DNA of 64,000 nucleotides from Saccharomyces mikatae IFO 1815 (taxonomy: Eukaryota; Ascomycota; Saccharomycetes; Saccharomycetales; Saccharomycetaceae). The translations under genes and the position numbers were made by a program. Below are positions 22,107-31,795 of the stretch, one piece after another. Each line of letters starts with the position of its first letter. Position 1 is the stretch's first letter. Below the pieces are notes generated by a model. It did no database searches. It was not told where the DNA came from and worked only from the letters and a program-made list of their open reading frames with translations. The DNA lies in NCBI RefSeq assembly GCF_947241705.1, contig NC_079261.1:620001-684000 (forward strand), written 5' to 3'.

Positions 22107-23560
22107 TCAAGTTTCTTTCGCTTCTCTTTTCTCCTTGGATTTTGTTTGCTTTGGCCATTTTGGAGCTAGGTCAATCTCATCTCTTGGATATAACCACTCT
22201 AAAAGAAAAAAAAGCATATATTCTACAATACCACATAACAGATAAAGATGTTTGGCCCAGATTCCGTTTCGTTTGTAAAGATTTGCCACCATTTTCATCC
22301 AATCCTTATCATCTGTAGAAGAAGTAGAAGATATGTCAGTGTATATGTTAACTGTCCTTTTGGCAACATCCATCCAGTCATACATTTTGGACACATTATC
22401 ATGAAAAGAAGATGTGTCGAGAGTCTTGCTTCTTATAATTTCAATGGCTTTATTTGTTGCCTGGACAAGGTCAGAAACGGAAGTTTGTTCTGCATAAACA
22501 GTCATCTCGTTAGGTAATACCTCAGGAATTCCACCAACCTGTGTTGTTACAATCAGCAAATTGCAAGATGCGGCTTCAACTAATATTGTGCCAAATGCTT
22601 CTGTTAAGCTAGCATGCAAATATATGTCACCTCGGCATAATACGTCCCGAACTTTCTCGTGTGGGACAGAACCCAGGAGCTGTACACGTTTTTGTAACCT
22701 ATAACTTTCAATCATTTGTTGAAAGTCAATGAATTTTGGACCATCGCCGGCAACTATAAATTCTACATCTTCATGCGAGGAGCAAACTTTGGGAATTATC
22801 CGAGTAAGCAAGTCAGATCCCTTATTCGGAAATAACCTGCCAATTACCACGATTACTATCTTTCCATTTCCCTGTCTTCCGTCTGTAATATCAATTGGAT
22901 TTCTTGGCCTGAAATCCTCACTCACAACTGCGTTGGGAATTACGGAAATTATATGTGGTTTTAATTCTGTTCTAACAATCATGTTTTCTTTGCATGTGTT
23001 AGAAACGCATATAACCCTGTCTATGTTTGTCAAGGTAAAAGTCAATAACTTGTTCACCCAAATTGATGTCAAATTATTAAAACCGTAGAGTGAATGGTCG
23101 GTAAACACAGTTCTCAGTCCCATAGTATTAGCATGAAGAATTCCCTCATGTGCGAAGGTGGAAGCACTGCCATGAGAATGGACAATTTGGATCTGCTCTC
23201 TTAGGAGAATATTTCTTATTATTGGGAAGGTTGAAAACACAGTAGGAAACGTAGTTTCTCTAAAAATTACAAAAAATGGTACGTGATAGACCTTTAAGCC
23301 ATTTGTAAGATGTCGTACGCCGACTCGATCCTTATAAGCGTGAGTTATAATGATCACGGAATGACCTAAATCTATTAATTTCTGGGACAAATGGTATATA
23401 TGGAACTCAACCCCACCTAATTGAGGATAAAAAAAGTCGCACAGCATTCTATTCTTATTGTTTCAGCTCCCGACGTCTTGAGTTAGTATCATCATCAAAA
23501 CTATTTATATTGTAGTAGAAACGTGTTTTTAATCTATACATACGCTATATTAAAGCCCAT
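22107..23560 (-). CDS. SPT14: GPI-GlcNAc transferase catalytic subunit Spt14/Gpi3, spliced
   Basis: Coding exons are 23544-23560 and 22107-23448 on the minus strand, giving 452 residues, the S. cerevisiae length. The first exon is 17 nt and codes for MGFNI plus two bases of an Ala codon. Spt14 (PIG-A family) moves GlcNAc from UDP-GlcNAc to phosphatidylinositol on the ER surface, the first step of GPI anchor synthesis. It is a GT4 glycosyltransferase with a GT-B fold: N-terminal [14 protein letters not shown], a donor-site [15 protein letters not shown], and the EX7E motif in [12 protein letters not shown]. One C-terminal membrane span ([17 protein letters not shown]) precedes a basic tail. 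Without the intron the ORF would start at the internal ATG 23447 and lose six conserved residues. Confidence 0.96.
23449..23543 (-). other. SPT14: SPT14 intron
   Basis: A 95-nt spliceosomal intron. The 5' splice site is GTATGT (read on the minus strand from 23543), the branch site is the perfect yeast TACTAAC at 23482-23488, and the 3' splice site is the AG at 23449-23450 in AATAG. Splicing joins a 17-nt exon to the body of the gene and restores the N-terminus known from S. cerevisiae, where the gene also has a short first exon. Confidence 0.93.
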
Positions 23561-23832
23561 CCCTTATATGAATAATCTCGCAACTAGCTAATCCACGCTT
23601 TTTTAATACCTCGTAGATTGGTGCAGCAGCTCCACTAATATCACTGGCATCAATTATAATAACTCATACTGATAAAAATCTCTAGCTTGACTGTCCTCGG
23701 ACAGCAAGCGAAAAAAATTGAAACGACAAGATGAGATTATTTAAAGGATAGACCCTGGAGTTGCTTCAAATGATTATTAATAGTTTCTATTCCCTCAAAC
23801 AGAATAAGCATATATATGCTCATACAAAGGAG

Positions 23833-26184
23833 ATGATAAATACTAGGGGCTATACAGCCGTTCCGAACAATGAAGGATCAATTAGTAACACACAAGATGA
23901 GCTGAACGCGGAAGCATTTGAGCCAGATATGGGAATGCCTTTAGAACCTCCTGTATATGTAGAAGAGATGGAAATGGAAGAACCACCGCTATCAGAAGCA
24001 TTTACTGAGAAAATTCAACGGTTTAGAACATGCTTTGAAAATAATGTGATTATTCCAGTGAGGGAAAAGGTTGTGGATCCATTAGCGCAGCTGATTACTT
24101 TAGCCTCTGAAAAATTTGATTTTCTTTTGAGTAAAATAGGTAATGTTATGGTGATGAGGAGGATATTTTACATCATATTGATGTCTATCATCGCAGCTCT
24201 GATTATTGCGAGTGATAGGCTACCCAATGGGAAAGCTCGAGGTTCGAATGGATTATTTTCAGATCACGACCTTCTCCTACAATACGCTAGAAAATCGATA
24301 GATCTTTCAAAGATAGAAAGAGATTTGGAATATATTAGTAGCATGCCCCACATGTCAGGAACAAGTGGAGACGCTGCTATCCGACATTATATCAAAGAGT
24401 CTTTCGACAAAAACGGTATAAGGCTAGCCGGAGAAGAGGAGTTCATGGCGTATTCGAATTATCCAGGAAATGCATCACTACATGTATATCCAAAGGATGA
24501 TACAGAGGGATTTGAGATCCCATTATCTGATGAGAATTTTAGCCCAATGAGCCCGAATGGTGAATTGAGAAACATATCAGTCATTTATGCTAACAAAGCA
24601 TCATTGGATGATATGGTTTCTTTACAGGATCAAGGTCTTTTAAATAGTGACTTTATTTTACTAGTGCATTACGGAGATTATGTTTTCCAACAAATGGTGA
24701 TGGCACAAGAATATGGGGCGAAAGCAGTCATCTTTATTTCAGATCCTTATAAAGATAATAAAGATGTGGTACAAATGAAATCTGTTGCATTGCCGCAAAA
24801 TGGTACTGGTGATGCCCTAACACCTGAGTGGGAGGGGCCCTTAAGGGACCCTATTGATGTGTCAGAAGCCAAATATTTGCCCAAAATTCCATCCATACCC
24901 ATATCTAATAATCAAGGAGAAAAAATACTATCTAAATTATCTGACACTGGTGTGAAATTTTCTAATCATAAATTCAGTGGGTCGTATAACGACTGTCGCC
25001 TTGATTTACTGATTCAAACAGCAATCCGGGAACGCCACCCGGTTCACGATATAGTTGGTAAAATTGAAGGATCGGAGCAAGCTGCTAAGGCAATTGTTAT
25101 TTCTGCCCCGAGGAACTCTGTTAGTTATGGTGCTATGTATCCGTCTTTTGGTACTGTTATTTTATTATCCTTGATCCAACTTTACCAAGAAATGGTTTAC
25201 AAATTTGATTGGAAACCTTTAAGAAATATCTATTTCATTTCGTTTGGCGGTTCCGAATTTAATGAAGCAGGAGCTACAGAATTAATGGAGAAGAGAACAG
25301 AAGTATTGAAAAGCGAGATATATGCAATGATTGACGTTGGTCAAATTGGTATATGGGATGACAGTAATGATTTGGATATACAATGTCATCCGCTGCTAGC
25401 AGATCTTTTTCAAAAGAACATGACGAGCCGTAAATTTAATGTTGAAGTAAATAACGTTCATCAGTTTGGTGACTGGACGCCGTATCTAGCGCGGGGTATG
25501 CCAGTTGCAATCATATCATCACCGAGAGTTGTGAGTAGAGATCTTCCGATAGGCACTGTAGAAGACAAATTCGATGATATCAAAGAAAAACTAAGGGATA
25601 AAAAGAAGGGGGAAGTTCTTTCTGAGATAATGCTATACCTTATTGAAAAATCACTTGAACTTGTTGATGATCCGTTTATCCCGTTCAGCATATCAAGCTA
25701 CGTAGATTTTCTTTCAAGTACTCTAAAAGGGCTTCAGAAAGAATGTTCCAATAGCGTTAGTTTTGATGAAGTGTTTTCAGGCATGGCATTATGGGAAAAA
25801 ACCAAACAGCAATTCGAAAAATGGAAAGGCCAATGGACCGATCTCATGTATGGGAACGGTATATACATAGAGCCTACCATTATTGCCATTAACCGTTGGT
25901 CATGGAACTACCTACTTTCGCGAATTGGTACTAATCAATGTTTAGAAGATGGTTTGGCAGAGAGAACCTTTTACAAGAACATTATTTTTGGGCCCAAACT
26001 TTGGGTCGAAAAAAGCGATCCACTTCGTTCGTGGACTTTCCCCGAAATTAGAGATTCTATTACAAGCAAGGACTGGAGCTCTGTGCAGGTTCAACTAAAC
26101 ACACTGGGCACAATTTTGCAAAACACGGCAAATACTTTCCTAGAGAATAAAAATCTTCATGGAATAAACACCGAAGAGTTCTGA
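23833..26184 (+). CDS. TRE1: Transferrin-receptor-like Rsp5/Bsd2 cofactor Tre1
   Basis: Encodes 783 residues from the ATG at 23833, the S. cerevisiae length. An in-frame ATG at 23761 would add 24 residues and is less likely. Tre1 and its paralog Tre2 act with Bsd2 to send the metal transporter Smf1 to the vacuole through the ubiquitin ligase Rsp5. The cytosolic N-terminus carries a PPVY motif (residues 39-42), the expected WW-domain ligand. A single membrane anchor follows at about 111-130 (FYIILMSIIAALIIA). The lumenal part has a PA domain (about 200-400) and an M28-peptidase-like fold related to transferrin receptor (about 400-620), then a helical dimerisation domain. It is not expected to be an active peptidase. 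Confidence 0.95.
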   Translation: MINTRGYTAVPNNEGSISNTQDELNAEAFEPDMGMPLEPPVYVEEMEMEEPPLSEAFTEKIQRFRTCFENNVIIPVREKVVDPLAQLITLASEKFDFLLSKIGNVMVMRRIFYIILMSIIAALIIASDRLPNGKARGSNGLFSDHDLLLQYARKSIDLSKIERDLEYISSMPHMSGTSGDAAIRHYIKESFDKNGIRLAGEEEFMAYSNYPGNASLHVYPKDDTEGFEIPLSDENFSPMSPNGELRNISVIYANKASLDDMVSLQDQGLLNSDFILLVHYGDYVFQQMVMAQEYGAKAVIFISDPYKDNKDVVQMKSVALPQNGTGDALTPEWEGPLRDPIDVSEAKYLPKIPSIPISNNQGEKILSKLSDTGVKFSNHKFSGSYNDCRLDLLIQTAIRERHPVHDIVGKIEGSEQAAKAIVISAPRNSVSYGAMYPSFGTVILLSLIQLYQEMVYKFDWKPLRNIYFISFGGSEFNEAGATELMEKRTEVLKSEIYAMIDVGQIGIWDDSNDLDIQCHPLLADLFQKNMTSRKFNVEVNNVHQFGDWTPYLARGMPVAIISSPRVVSRDLPIGTVEDKFDDIKEKLRDKKKGEVLSEIMLYLIEKSLELVDDPFIPFSISSYVDFLSSTLKGLQKECSNSVSFDEVFSGMALWEKTKQQFEKWKGQWTDLMYGNGIYIEPTIIAINRWSWNYLLSRIGTNQCLEDGLAERTFYKNIIFGPKLWVEKSDPLRSWTFPEIRDSITSKDWSSVQVQLNTLGTILQNTANTFLENKNLHGINTEEF

Positions 26185-28205
26185 TGGAGGGCTGAAAAGA
26201 AATTATATAGCAATTTTCACAGACAGTCACCTTTAGTATTTATGTTATGTAATCTTATTTTTGCCTGATTTCTTATTCTAGGGAGATTGTTTGCGGTAAA
26301 GTAGAAAAATTTGGAGTCCACGTGCTCCTCAAGTGTTCCGGCAATAGAGGGTACTACTTGTCCTGGTCATTTCGAAATAATCTATCAGGACATTTCAAAC
26401 TAATCAATGAGGACATCTCCGCGGGGATAATTTTTTATCTACAGAGCTTTACCGGACAAAATAACTACGCCATGGTGTCACCTATAGACAGACACTTCGA
26501 CAAGCTAATTCCCGCGATTTTTTTACTTTTATTGCTTTGCGGTCGTAGGTGGAATGCCAAGAGTATTTTAAACCGGAAATTAGTGTAGTAAAGACGAAGA
26601 TTGTTCAGCACTGCGGGTTTATCATGGGTGCCACGCGCATTTAGAGCCGGATTAGTACCAGCACCACAATGTACTATGCTTTTCATGTATTTTAAAGCAA
26701 GAGAGAATATTATGAGCACGTGCACATGCTCACCTTTAATTCTGTAGATGAAAAAGTCGTTAGTAAACATATCATTTAGTCCTAAAATTGAGCTTACCAA
26801 CCACTATAATTTGCAATATTTGACAAAGTTATCCATATTATGTCCACGCATATATGTTTAAACTTGCAAATCTAAACACAGAACTGTCAGATCGTCAAAA
26901 TAAAAATAACCTAAACCACCTATGACTTGATATTACATCAGCATAAAAAAACATGCTAAAGCCTTTTAGTCATATCAAACAGTGCTAGAGACGAAGGCAA
27001 CAACCCACAAACTTACTCCATTAAGAAGCTGTTGAGGGCAAGACAATAGCAATATTGGCGGGCCCCTAAAAAACCACGTTAGATTATTGCCATTCAACGC
27101 CAAGCCAGTACTGCGTTAGTAGGCGGTCGAAGGAATGCACATGCGTGAAGGTGAGCAAGTTCAGGTTGAGCAAATATGGTTAAAGCAACATGCCTGCAAA
27201 CTTTGTCCTGTCCCGCAAAGGAAGCGCAGAAGATGTCGCACAAATCCGCGTGCCTATATTATCTGTGTTTCTCTTTATGTGTCTTGCAATATTTGACCGT
27301 TAACGGCAACGGGGAAAAGAAGCATTGCTGACCTCTTTGCTTTTTGACCTCTGTAGTGCCTGCGTGTTTCATTCGTGTTTTTTGGCTTGATCATGTTAAC
27401 ACTGGGAACAAGTACTGGTACCGTGCTTCTTCACACTGGCAAATGCACCCAGAGTCGGCGTTCTCCGAACAAAGGACCTAGTGTTCCTCACACGCCAAAG
27501 AGCCACAGCCCTTTGAGGCGTAAAAAAGAAAAGTGGCAAAAGAAAAAACTGTCACTTTCGGGACATTGAGTATCCCACGATGCTTTCTGAGTATTCACAT
27601 GTTCGTAGAGGTTTACTACTGATCTTGCCCGGTTTCCTGTCAAACCATTCTGATAGTGGTCCGAAACTGTACGTAAAGGGCAATTCAAAGAGACACAAAA
27701 GAGTCCCACGACAATTGCTACTGTGTAATATTTGTGATTGGCTAGATAAGAAAAACCTTATCCACCCGTGTGCGCATTGCTTCTTTTCTTCGGATTCCAA
27801 CTTCATTTTGCTAAAAACGAGTTATTCTGTCATTTTACGTCTTCCAGCTTTGCTCTTTTGTTGAACCTTAATTTATTAATGTACATCAAGTTGTAATTTG
27901 TTTTTTCTTCTGCTAATTGAATTTTTGTCTTTCTGTTTTTTTATAACGAATATATATTGATAATGAATTTTTCTATGACTAATCTTGTCGCGTCCGGCTC
28001 CCTCTTGTCTCTTGCTATCTTTTGTTTCAGTTAGTTGTAAAAGGTAGGATATTTTTTCCAAAATACTTAACACGACTTAACTCTTAGGTTATTTTCTCTA
28101 CCCTTATTTTTGAGCGATATAACCTTTATCTAGGGCTACTGATTGCTACTTGCCAAAGTCCTATTTTTTATATGCTAATAAACTAAAATTTAGTTACATT
28201 CCAAA
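26185..28205. promoter_or_regulatory. Long TRE1-CUP9 intergenic region (CUP9 upstream region)
   Basis: 2.0 kb without a recognisable gene, by far the longest spacer of this window outside the LTR cluster and the OYE3 remnant. ORFs of 60-110 codons occur on both strands but show no familiar domain or biased composition. Visible possible sites include CACGTG near 26318 and TGCACCC at 27444-27450, an Aft1-type iron-response core. The last 300 bp before CUP9 are T-rich. A long regulatory region or a long 5' leader of CUP9 fits best. Confidence 0.45.
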
Positions 28206-29090
28206 ATGAACTATAACTGCGAAATACAAAACAGAAACAATAATGATAGTGACAATCAAGTCAGCTTACCCCCTATTCAAGTTCTGTTTAATTCGATAGA
28301 AAAACGAAGTGTGCCCGAATTGGCATTCTCGAATGCAGAATACACGCAAGATATCCCACTATCCAGTACTGAAGAGCAAACTCCTCGTGCGTCTCTGCTA
28401 CTTCCACAACTTCCGGTTGCGTATCCTACGCTCACTGCAGGCACCACTACTACAGCAACTACTAGTACTACTACGAACGATTCGCATTTTCCTCATGAGA
28501 ATATGAAGAGATCAGAATCGGAGTCAGAAAATATAAAGCGCTGCTACAAATCCGCTCCAATTTACGAAATAATTAATAATGAGAAGGATGTGGAGGCACA
28601 GTCACAAAGGCCAATCCCAGATTTTGAGGAACCAAAATCAAAGAAAAAACAGAATTCAGGTAGGAGGTCTAACCTGCCAAAGGAAACGGTACAAATACTG
28701 AACACATGGTTGCTAAACCATTTGAATAACCCCTACCCAACACAACAAGAAAAGAGGGAATTGTTAATAAAGACAGGGCTGACTAAGATTCAATTGTCTA
28801 ATTGGTTTATAAACGTAAGAAGAAGGAAAATATTCAGTGATTATTATACCCTAGTAAACTCAATTCCTAACGAAAATGGAAACAATACCCCAATGGAACG
28901 AGTACGGAACGTCTCAGCATATCATAACACGTTATCAGCTGCAAATAATACGACTTATGATGCCACATCAACTTGCTCCACTGACTATGAATTATCCAAA
29001 AGATTTGCACATGCTCCTGTTACGCGGCGTAAAAAACTAATTGATAGGCTGGAAGAACTGAAAAAGCTATCCAACCCTGATATGAATTGA
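28206..29090 (+). CDS. CUP9: TALE homeodomain repressor Cup9
   Basis: Encodes 294 residues (306 in S. cerevisiae, as I recall). Cup9 represses the peptide transporter gene PTR2, and dipeptides relieve this by activating Ubr1, which degrades Cup9. It also affects copper tolerance. The homeodomain lies at about 150-212 ([19 protein letters not shown] to [14 protein letters not shown]) and has the extra three-residue loop PYP of the TALE class. The first 30 residues and the C-terminus ([21 protein letters not shown], part of the Ubr1-dependent degradation region) are conserved. The Ser/Thr-rich stretch at about 45-105 is divergent and explains the shorter length. Confidence 0.96.
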   Translation: MNYNCEIQNRNNNDSDNQVSLPPIQVLFNSIEKRSVPELAFSNAEYTQDIPLSSTEEQTPRASLLLPQLPVAYPTLTAGTTTTATTSTTTNDSHFPHENMKRSESESENIKRCYKSAPIYEIINNEKDVEAQSQRPIPDFEEPKSKKKQNSGRRSNLPKETVQILNTWLLNHLNNPYPTQQEKRELLIKTGLTKIQLSNWFINVRRRKIFSDYYTLVNSIPNENGNNTPMERVRNVSAYHNTLSAANNTTYDATSTCSTDYELSKRFAHAPVTRRKKLIDRLEELKKLSNPDMN

Positions 29091-29318
29091 CCATTCTTTG
29101 ATGCATTACTTAAATATTCATATAATTATCTCTATTACCCCCTACATTTTATTGTTACTACATATAGTATTATCATATTGTTTAACATGTTACGTTCATC
29201 ATCGTTACTAATGATTTTTTTGTTTAACCAAATAGCATTATGTCAGCTTCCAAATAACTACACACATATTCATGTATATATACGGTATGGGTACAGTACA
29301 AATAAAAATTAGTTGATC

Positions 29319-29948
29319 TTACTGAGGTATATAGTTATCATCTTCTCTTTCTTCATCAAAGCCGGGTCTAAAAGTACCCATTGCATCAGGAGGGGGAATA
29401 TAATTATTTGTATTTGATTGTGAGTTACCGCTATTATCAAATCTGGAGTGAGGTGCGCCAACACGTTCTGCAAATGGAATTGCAAACCCACCTCTGGATG
29501 CATCAAAGTCAAACCTCAATTCATCACTGACTTGACCACCACTCTTACCACGACCAAATTGTCTTCCATCTTCGAAACCAGGATCCAGATCAATGGTGAT
29601 TGTCTTTTCGTCTAATTTTGTATCCGACAAATATTTTACCGCATTCAATGCTTCATCTGGGCAACTATATATAATGAAACAAAAGCCACATGGCGTAAAC
29701 TTGAAACGATCCAGGCCCATGATTATTCTTTTTATCGTACCACACTTGCTAAATAATTCGTAAATTTGTTCCTCAGATGTATAAAAGGAGAGATTCCCTA
29801 CATAAATAGTGGAGGATTTCATTGACTCGCGTAGTTCTTGTAACCCATTAGGGTTTCTTCTTGCCTTGCGCAATAGATATCTGGATGGGGTATCTAGACG
29901 TTTGGTTGAATGGTCATATTTAACTTCGTCGAATTCTTCCAAAGACAT
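29319..29948 (-). CDS. CBC2: Nuclear cap-binding complex small subunit Cbc2 (CBP20)
   Basis: Encodes 209 residues (208 in S. cerevisiae). Cbc2 and Sto1 form the nuclear cap-binding complex, which holds the m7G cap of new transcripts and supports splicing, export and decay. An RRM at about 47-125 has clear RNP2 ([10 protein letters not shown]) and RNP1 (PCGFCFIIY) motifs. The N-terminal Tyr-containing arm and the C-terminal Arg/Gly/Asp-rich tail ([11 protein letters not shown]) match CBP20. It is the most conserved protein of the window compared with S. cerevisiae and converges on CUP9 with a 228-bp spacer. Confidence 0.97.
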   Translation of the reverse strand: MSLEEFDEVKYDHSTKRLDTPSRYLLRKARRNPNGLQELRESMKSSTIYVGNLSFYTSEEQIYELFSKCGTIKRIIMGLDRFKFTPCGFCFIIYSCPDEALNAVKYLSDTKLDEKTITIDLDPGFEDGRQFGRGKSGGQVSDELRFDFDASRGGFAIPFAERVGAPHSRFDNSGNSQSNTNNYIPPPDAMGTFRPGFDEEREDDNYIPQ

Positions 29949-30218
29949 CTTTTTTTTATTTGCCTATTGGTTTATATTAATAAATGCAGCTTTTATATAA
30001 TTACTTTCTAAAATGTTGATTTGTCAGTAGTATATGCCCCATCTTAATTCTTGTTTTATGATTGATGATGCATATATGGTATTTTTCTTGAAAAAACACA
30101 AAATCATAAAACTCGGGTAACTTATTGGCATTTTTTGACGGAATTTTACGGTGGCATATCGGGTATATAGTAAGGCGCCATAATTTATCATGTATATTTA
30201 GTGAAGTATTAAACTTAC

Positions 30219-30359
30219 TATTAGAATAAGAGTCATCTATCGTCTATCAACTAGTATTCGTATTATTATCGCACACGGTGAAAGAGGATAACATAAATTA
30301 TGAGAAGCTGTCATTGAAGTTAATGGATGCTGAAACGCAAGGATTGATAATATAATAGG
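30219..30359 (+). mobile_element. Fragment of an old delta-type (Ty1/Ty2 family) LTR
   Basis: The sequence follows the delta LTR pattern (GTCATC...ATCAACTAG, ACACGGTG, GATGCTGAAACGCAAGGATTG) and stops where the next, better preserved delta begins. It is a broken left part of an older LTR. The left edge is approximate. Confidence 0.75.
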
Positions 30360-30691
30360 TGTTGTAATATAAATCAACTATCATCTACTAACTAGTATTT
30401 ACGTTACTAGTATATTATCATATACGGTGTTAGAAGATGACGCAAATGATGAGAAATAGTCATCTAAATTAGTGGAAGCTGAAACGCAAGGATTAATAAT
30501 GTAATAGGATAAATGAATAACAACATATAAAACGATGATAATAATGTTTATAGAATTGTGTAAAATTGCAGATTCCCTTTTATGGATTCCTAAATCCCGG
30601 AGGAGAACTTCTAGTATATCTACATACCTAATATTATTGCCTTATAAAAAATGGAATCCCAACAATTACATCAAACTACACTATTATCTCA
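30360..30691 (+). mobile_element. Solo delta LTR (Ty1/Ty2 family), near full length
   Basis: 332 bp from TGTTG to TCTCA, the expected size of a delta LTR. It contains the usual landmarks (ATCATATACGGTGTTAGAAG, GAAACGCAAGGATT, GGAGAACTTCTAG, ATGGAATCCCAACAA). It looks like a whole solo LTR with no internal Ty region beside it. I find no matching 5-bp target duplication at its edges. It resembles the delta at 31391 at roughly 93% by eye, so it is moderately old. It appears to have landed inside an older delta whose pieces lie on both sides. Confidence 0.88.
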
Positions 30692-30744
30692 CATTTATTG
30701 GATTCCTATATCGTCAAGGAGAACTCTAATATATCCTATATATG
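30692..30744 (+). mobile_element. Right-hand fragment of an older delta LTR
   Basis: About 53 bp that match the GGATTCCTA...GGAGAACT part of a delta LTR. It probably belongs to the same older copy as 30219-30359, interrupted by the solo delta between them. Broken. Confidence 0.6.
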
Positions 30745-30997
30745 TTGGAATAAGTGATTACTACTATACATTTATTCATATGAATTGGTGTAGTTGATGA
30801 CGAACATTCTTTAACATGATACTAATAATGTTGGGTAAATGAATACAAACATTCTTATGATGATACCAATAAAATTGGAGTAGGCAAATTCTATTATTAA
30901 AATTTTTCTATTTCAATTTATACGAAGAACGTATAGTTGCAATCACTTATTCCAATTTATACGAATAAATGTATAGTAGTAATCACTTATTCCAACA
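30745..30997. repeat. 253-bp unit with perfect 35-bp inverted ends and an internal direct repeat
   Basis: Bases 30745-30779 and 30963-30997 are exact reverse complements (35 of 35), starting TGTTGGAATAAG and ending CTTATTCCAACA. The right arm is preceded by an imperfect copy of itself at 30914-30952, so 30914-30992 is a tandem pair of about 39 bp. The TGTTGGAA...TTCCAACA ends look LTR-like, but the interior does not match delta, sigma or tau LTRs as I remember them. It could be two LTR ends facing each other or a small foldback element. I see no flanking target duplication. Confidence 0.7.
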
Positions 30998-31037
30998 TAA
31001 TTTTCAACAATACACCTAATAATATTGGCTTTATCTG

Positions 31038-31200
31038 TTGAAATTTGAAAGGCCGGGTGAGAAAGAAGAAATAGATCCATACGTTTGCTTCAGAAGAAGA
31101 AAGATGAGACATCCGAGGAAAACAAGGCGTATAAACATCTTAAATAGTCAGCGTTTACGGGCCCTACATCAAGTGTTGAAGAACGCTAAGACTTTGGCAT
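31038..31200 (+). pseudogene. EPL1 coding fragment embedded among LTR relics
   Basis: About 54 codons are open from TTG 31038 and read as a piece of Epl1, the NuA4 acetyltransferase scaffold subunit (enhancer of polycomb family). Segments such as [20 protein letters not shown] and [15 protein letters not shown] differ from my memory of S. cerevisiae Epl1 (YFL024C, about residues 290-345) at only about five positions. The frame runs directly into an LTR 3'-end sequence at about 31200. There is no start codon, no upstream or downstream EPL1 sequence and no room for the 830-residue gene. This is a captured gene piece, most simply a reverse-transcribed EPL1 mRNA joined to Ty sequence. Confidence 0.85.
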
Positions 31201-31243
31201 CAATGGAATCCCAACAAATATCCTGAAATTCACCCAACTCTCT
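31201..31243 (+). mobile_element. Terminal piece of a Ty1/Ty2-type LTR joined to the EPL1 fragment
   Basis: CAATGGAATCCCAACAAATA followed by ATTCACCCAA matches the last 45 bp or so of a Ty1/Ty2 LTR, the part that in a complete element includes the first codons of TYA. It starts exactly where EPL1 similarity stops. No primer-binding site or Ty internal sequence follows. Broken relic. Confidence 0.7.
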
Positions 31244-31390
31244 GTTGATAATTAGTTGTTTAGTGAGTTGTAATAATTAAGAAAAAGTCGTTCCTTCTTA
31301 ATTTATATAAGAGAGGTATATAAAAAACACACGATGATTGATTATCTTGAAACCAATGGTTCAGACACAACTCAGGGTATAGATGATTAG

Positions 31391-31726
31391 TGTTGGGATG
31401 AAAATCAACTATCGTCTACCAACTAGTAGTCATACCACTAGTACATTATCATATACGGTGTTAGGAGATGACGCAAATGATGAGAAATAGTCATCTAAAT
31501 TAGTGGAAGCTGAAACGCAAGGATTGATAATGTAATAGGATCAATGAATAAGAACATATAAAACGATGATAATAATGTTTATAGAATTGTGTACAATTGC
31601 AGATTCCCTTTTATGGATTCCTAAATCCCGGAGGAGAACTTCTAGTATATTTACATACCTAATATTATTACCTTATAAAAAAATGGAATCCCAACAATTT
31701 CATCAGAATCCAATATTATTTTATCA
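31391..31726 (+). mobile_element. Solo delta LTR (Ty1/Ty2 family), near full length
   Basis: About 336 bp starting TGTTGGGATG and carrying the full set of delta landmarks in order, ending near TTATCA at 31721-31726 (the exact end could be three bases later). It looks like a whole solo LTR. No target duplication is evident. It lies 434-769 bp upstream of the tRNA-Glu gene, inside the usual Ty1 target zone. Confidence 0.87.
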
Positions 31727-31795
31727 TCATAATTTCATGCAACATAGTCATTACGGCTAACGTGTATGATATTTAGTGATTAATAACATACTTCT

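Noticed and set aside
26465-26800. A 111-codon minus-strand ORF between TRE1 and CUP9
   Set aside because: No similarity recognised and composition is unremarkable. Kept only as part of the intergenic note.
27375-27864. Several 64-94 codon ORFs on both strands upstream of CUP9
   Set aside because: No recognisable domain, mutually overlapping and in a probable promoter or leader region.
30535-31760. Two 64-codon ORFs starting MIIMFIELC in both delta LTRs
   Set aside because: They are repeated because the LTRs are repeated. Delta LTRs do not encode a protein there apart from the first TYA codons.
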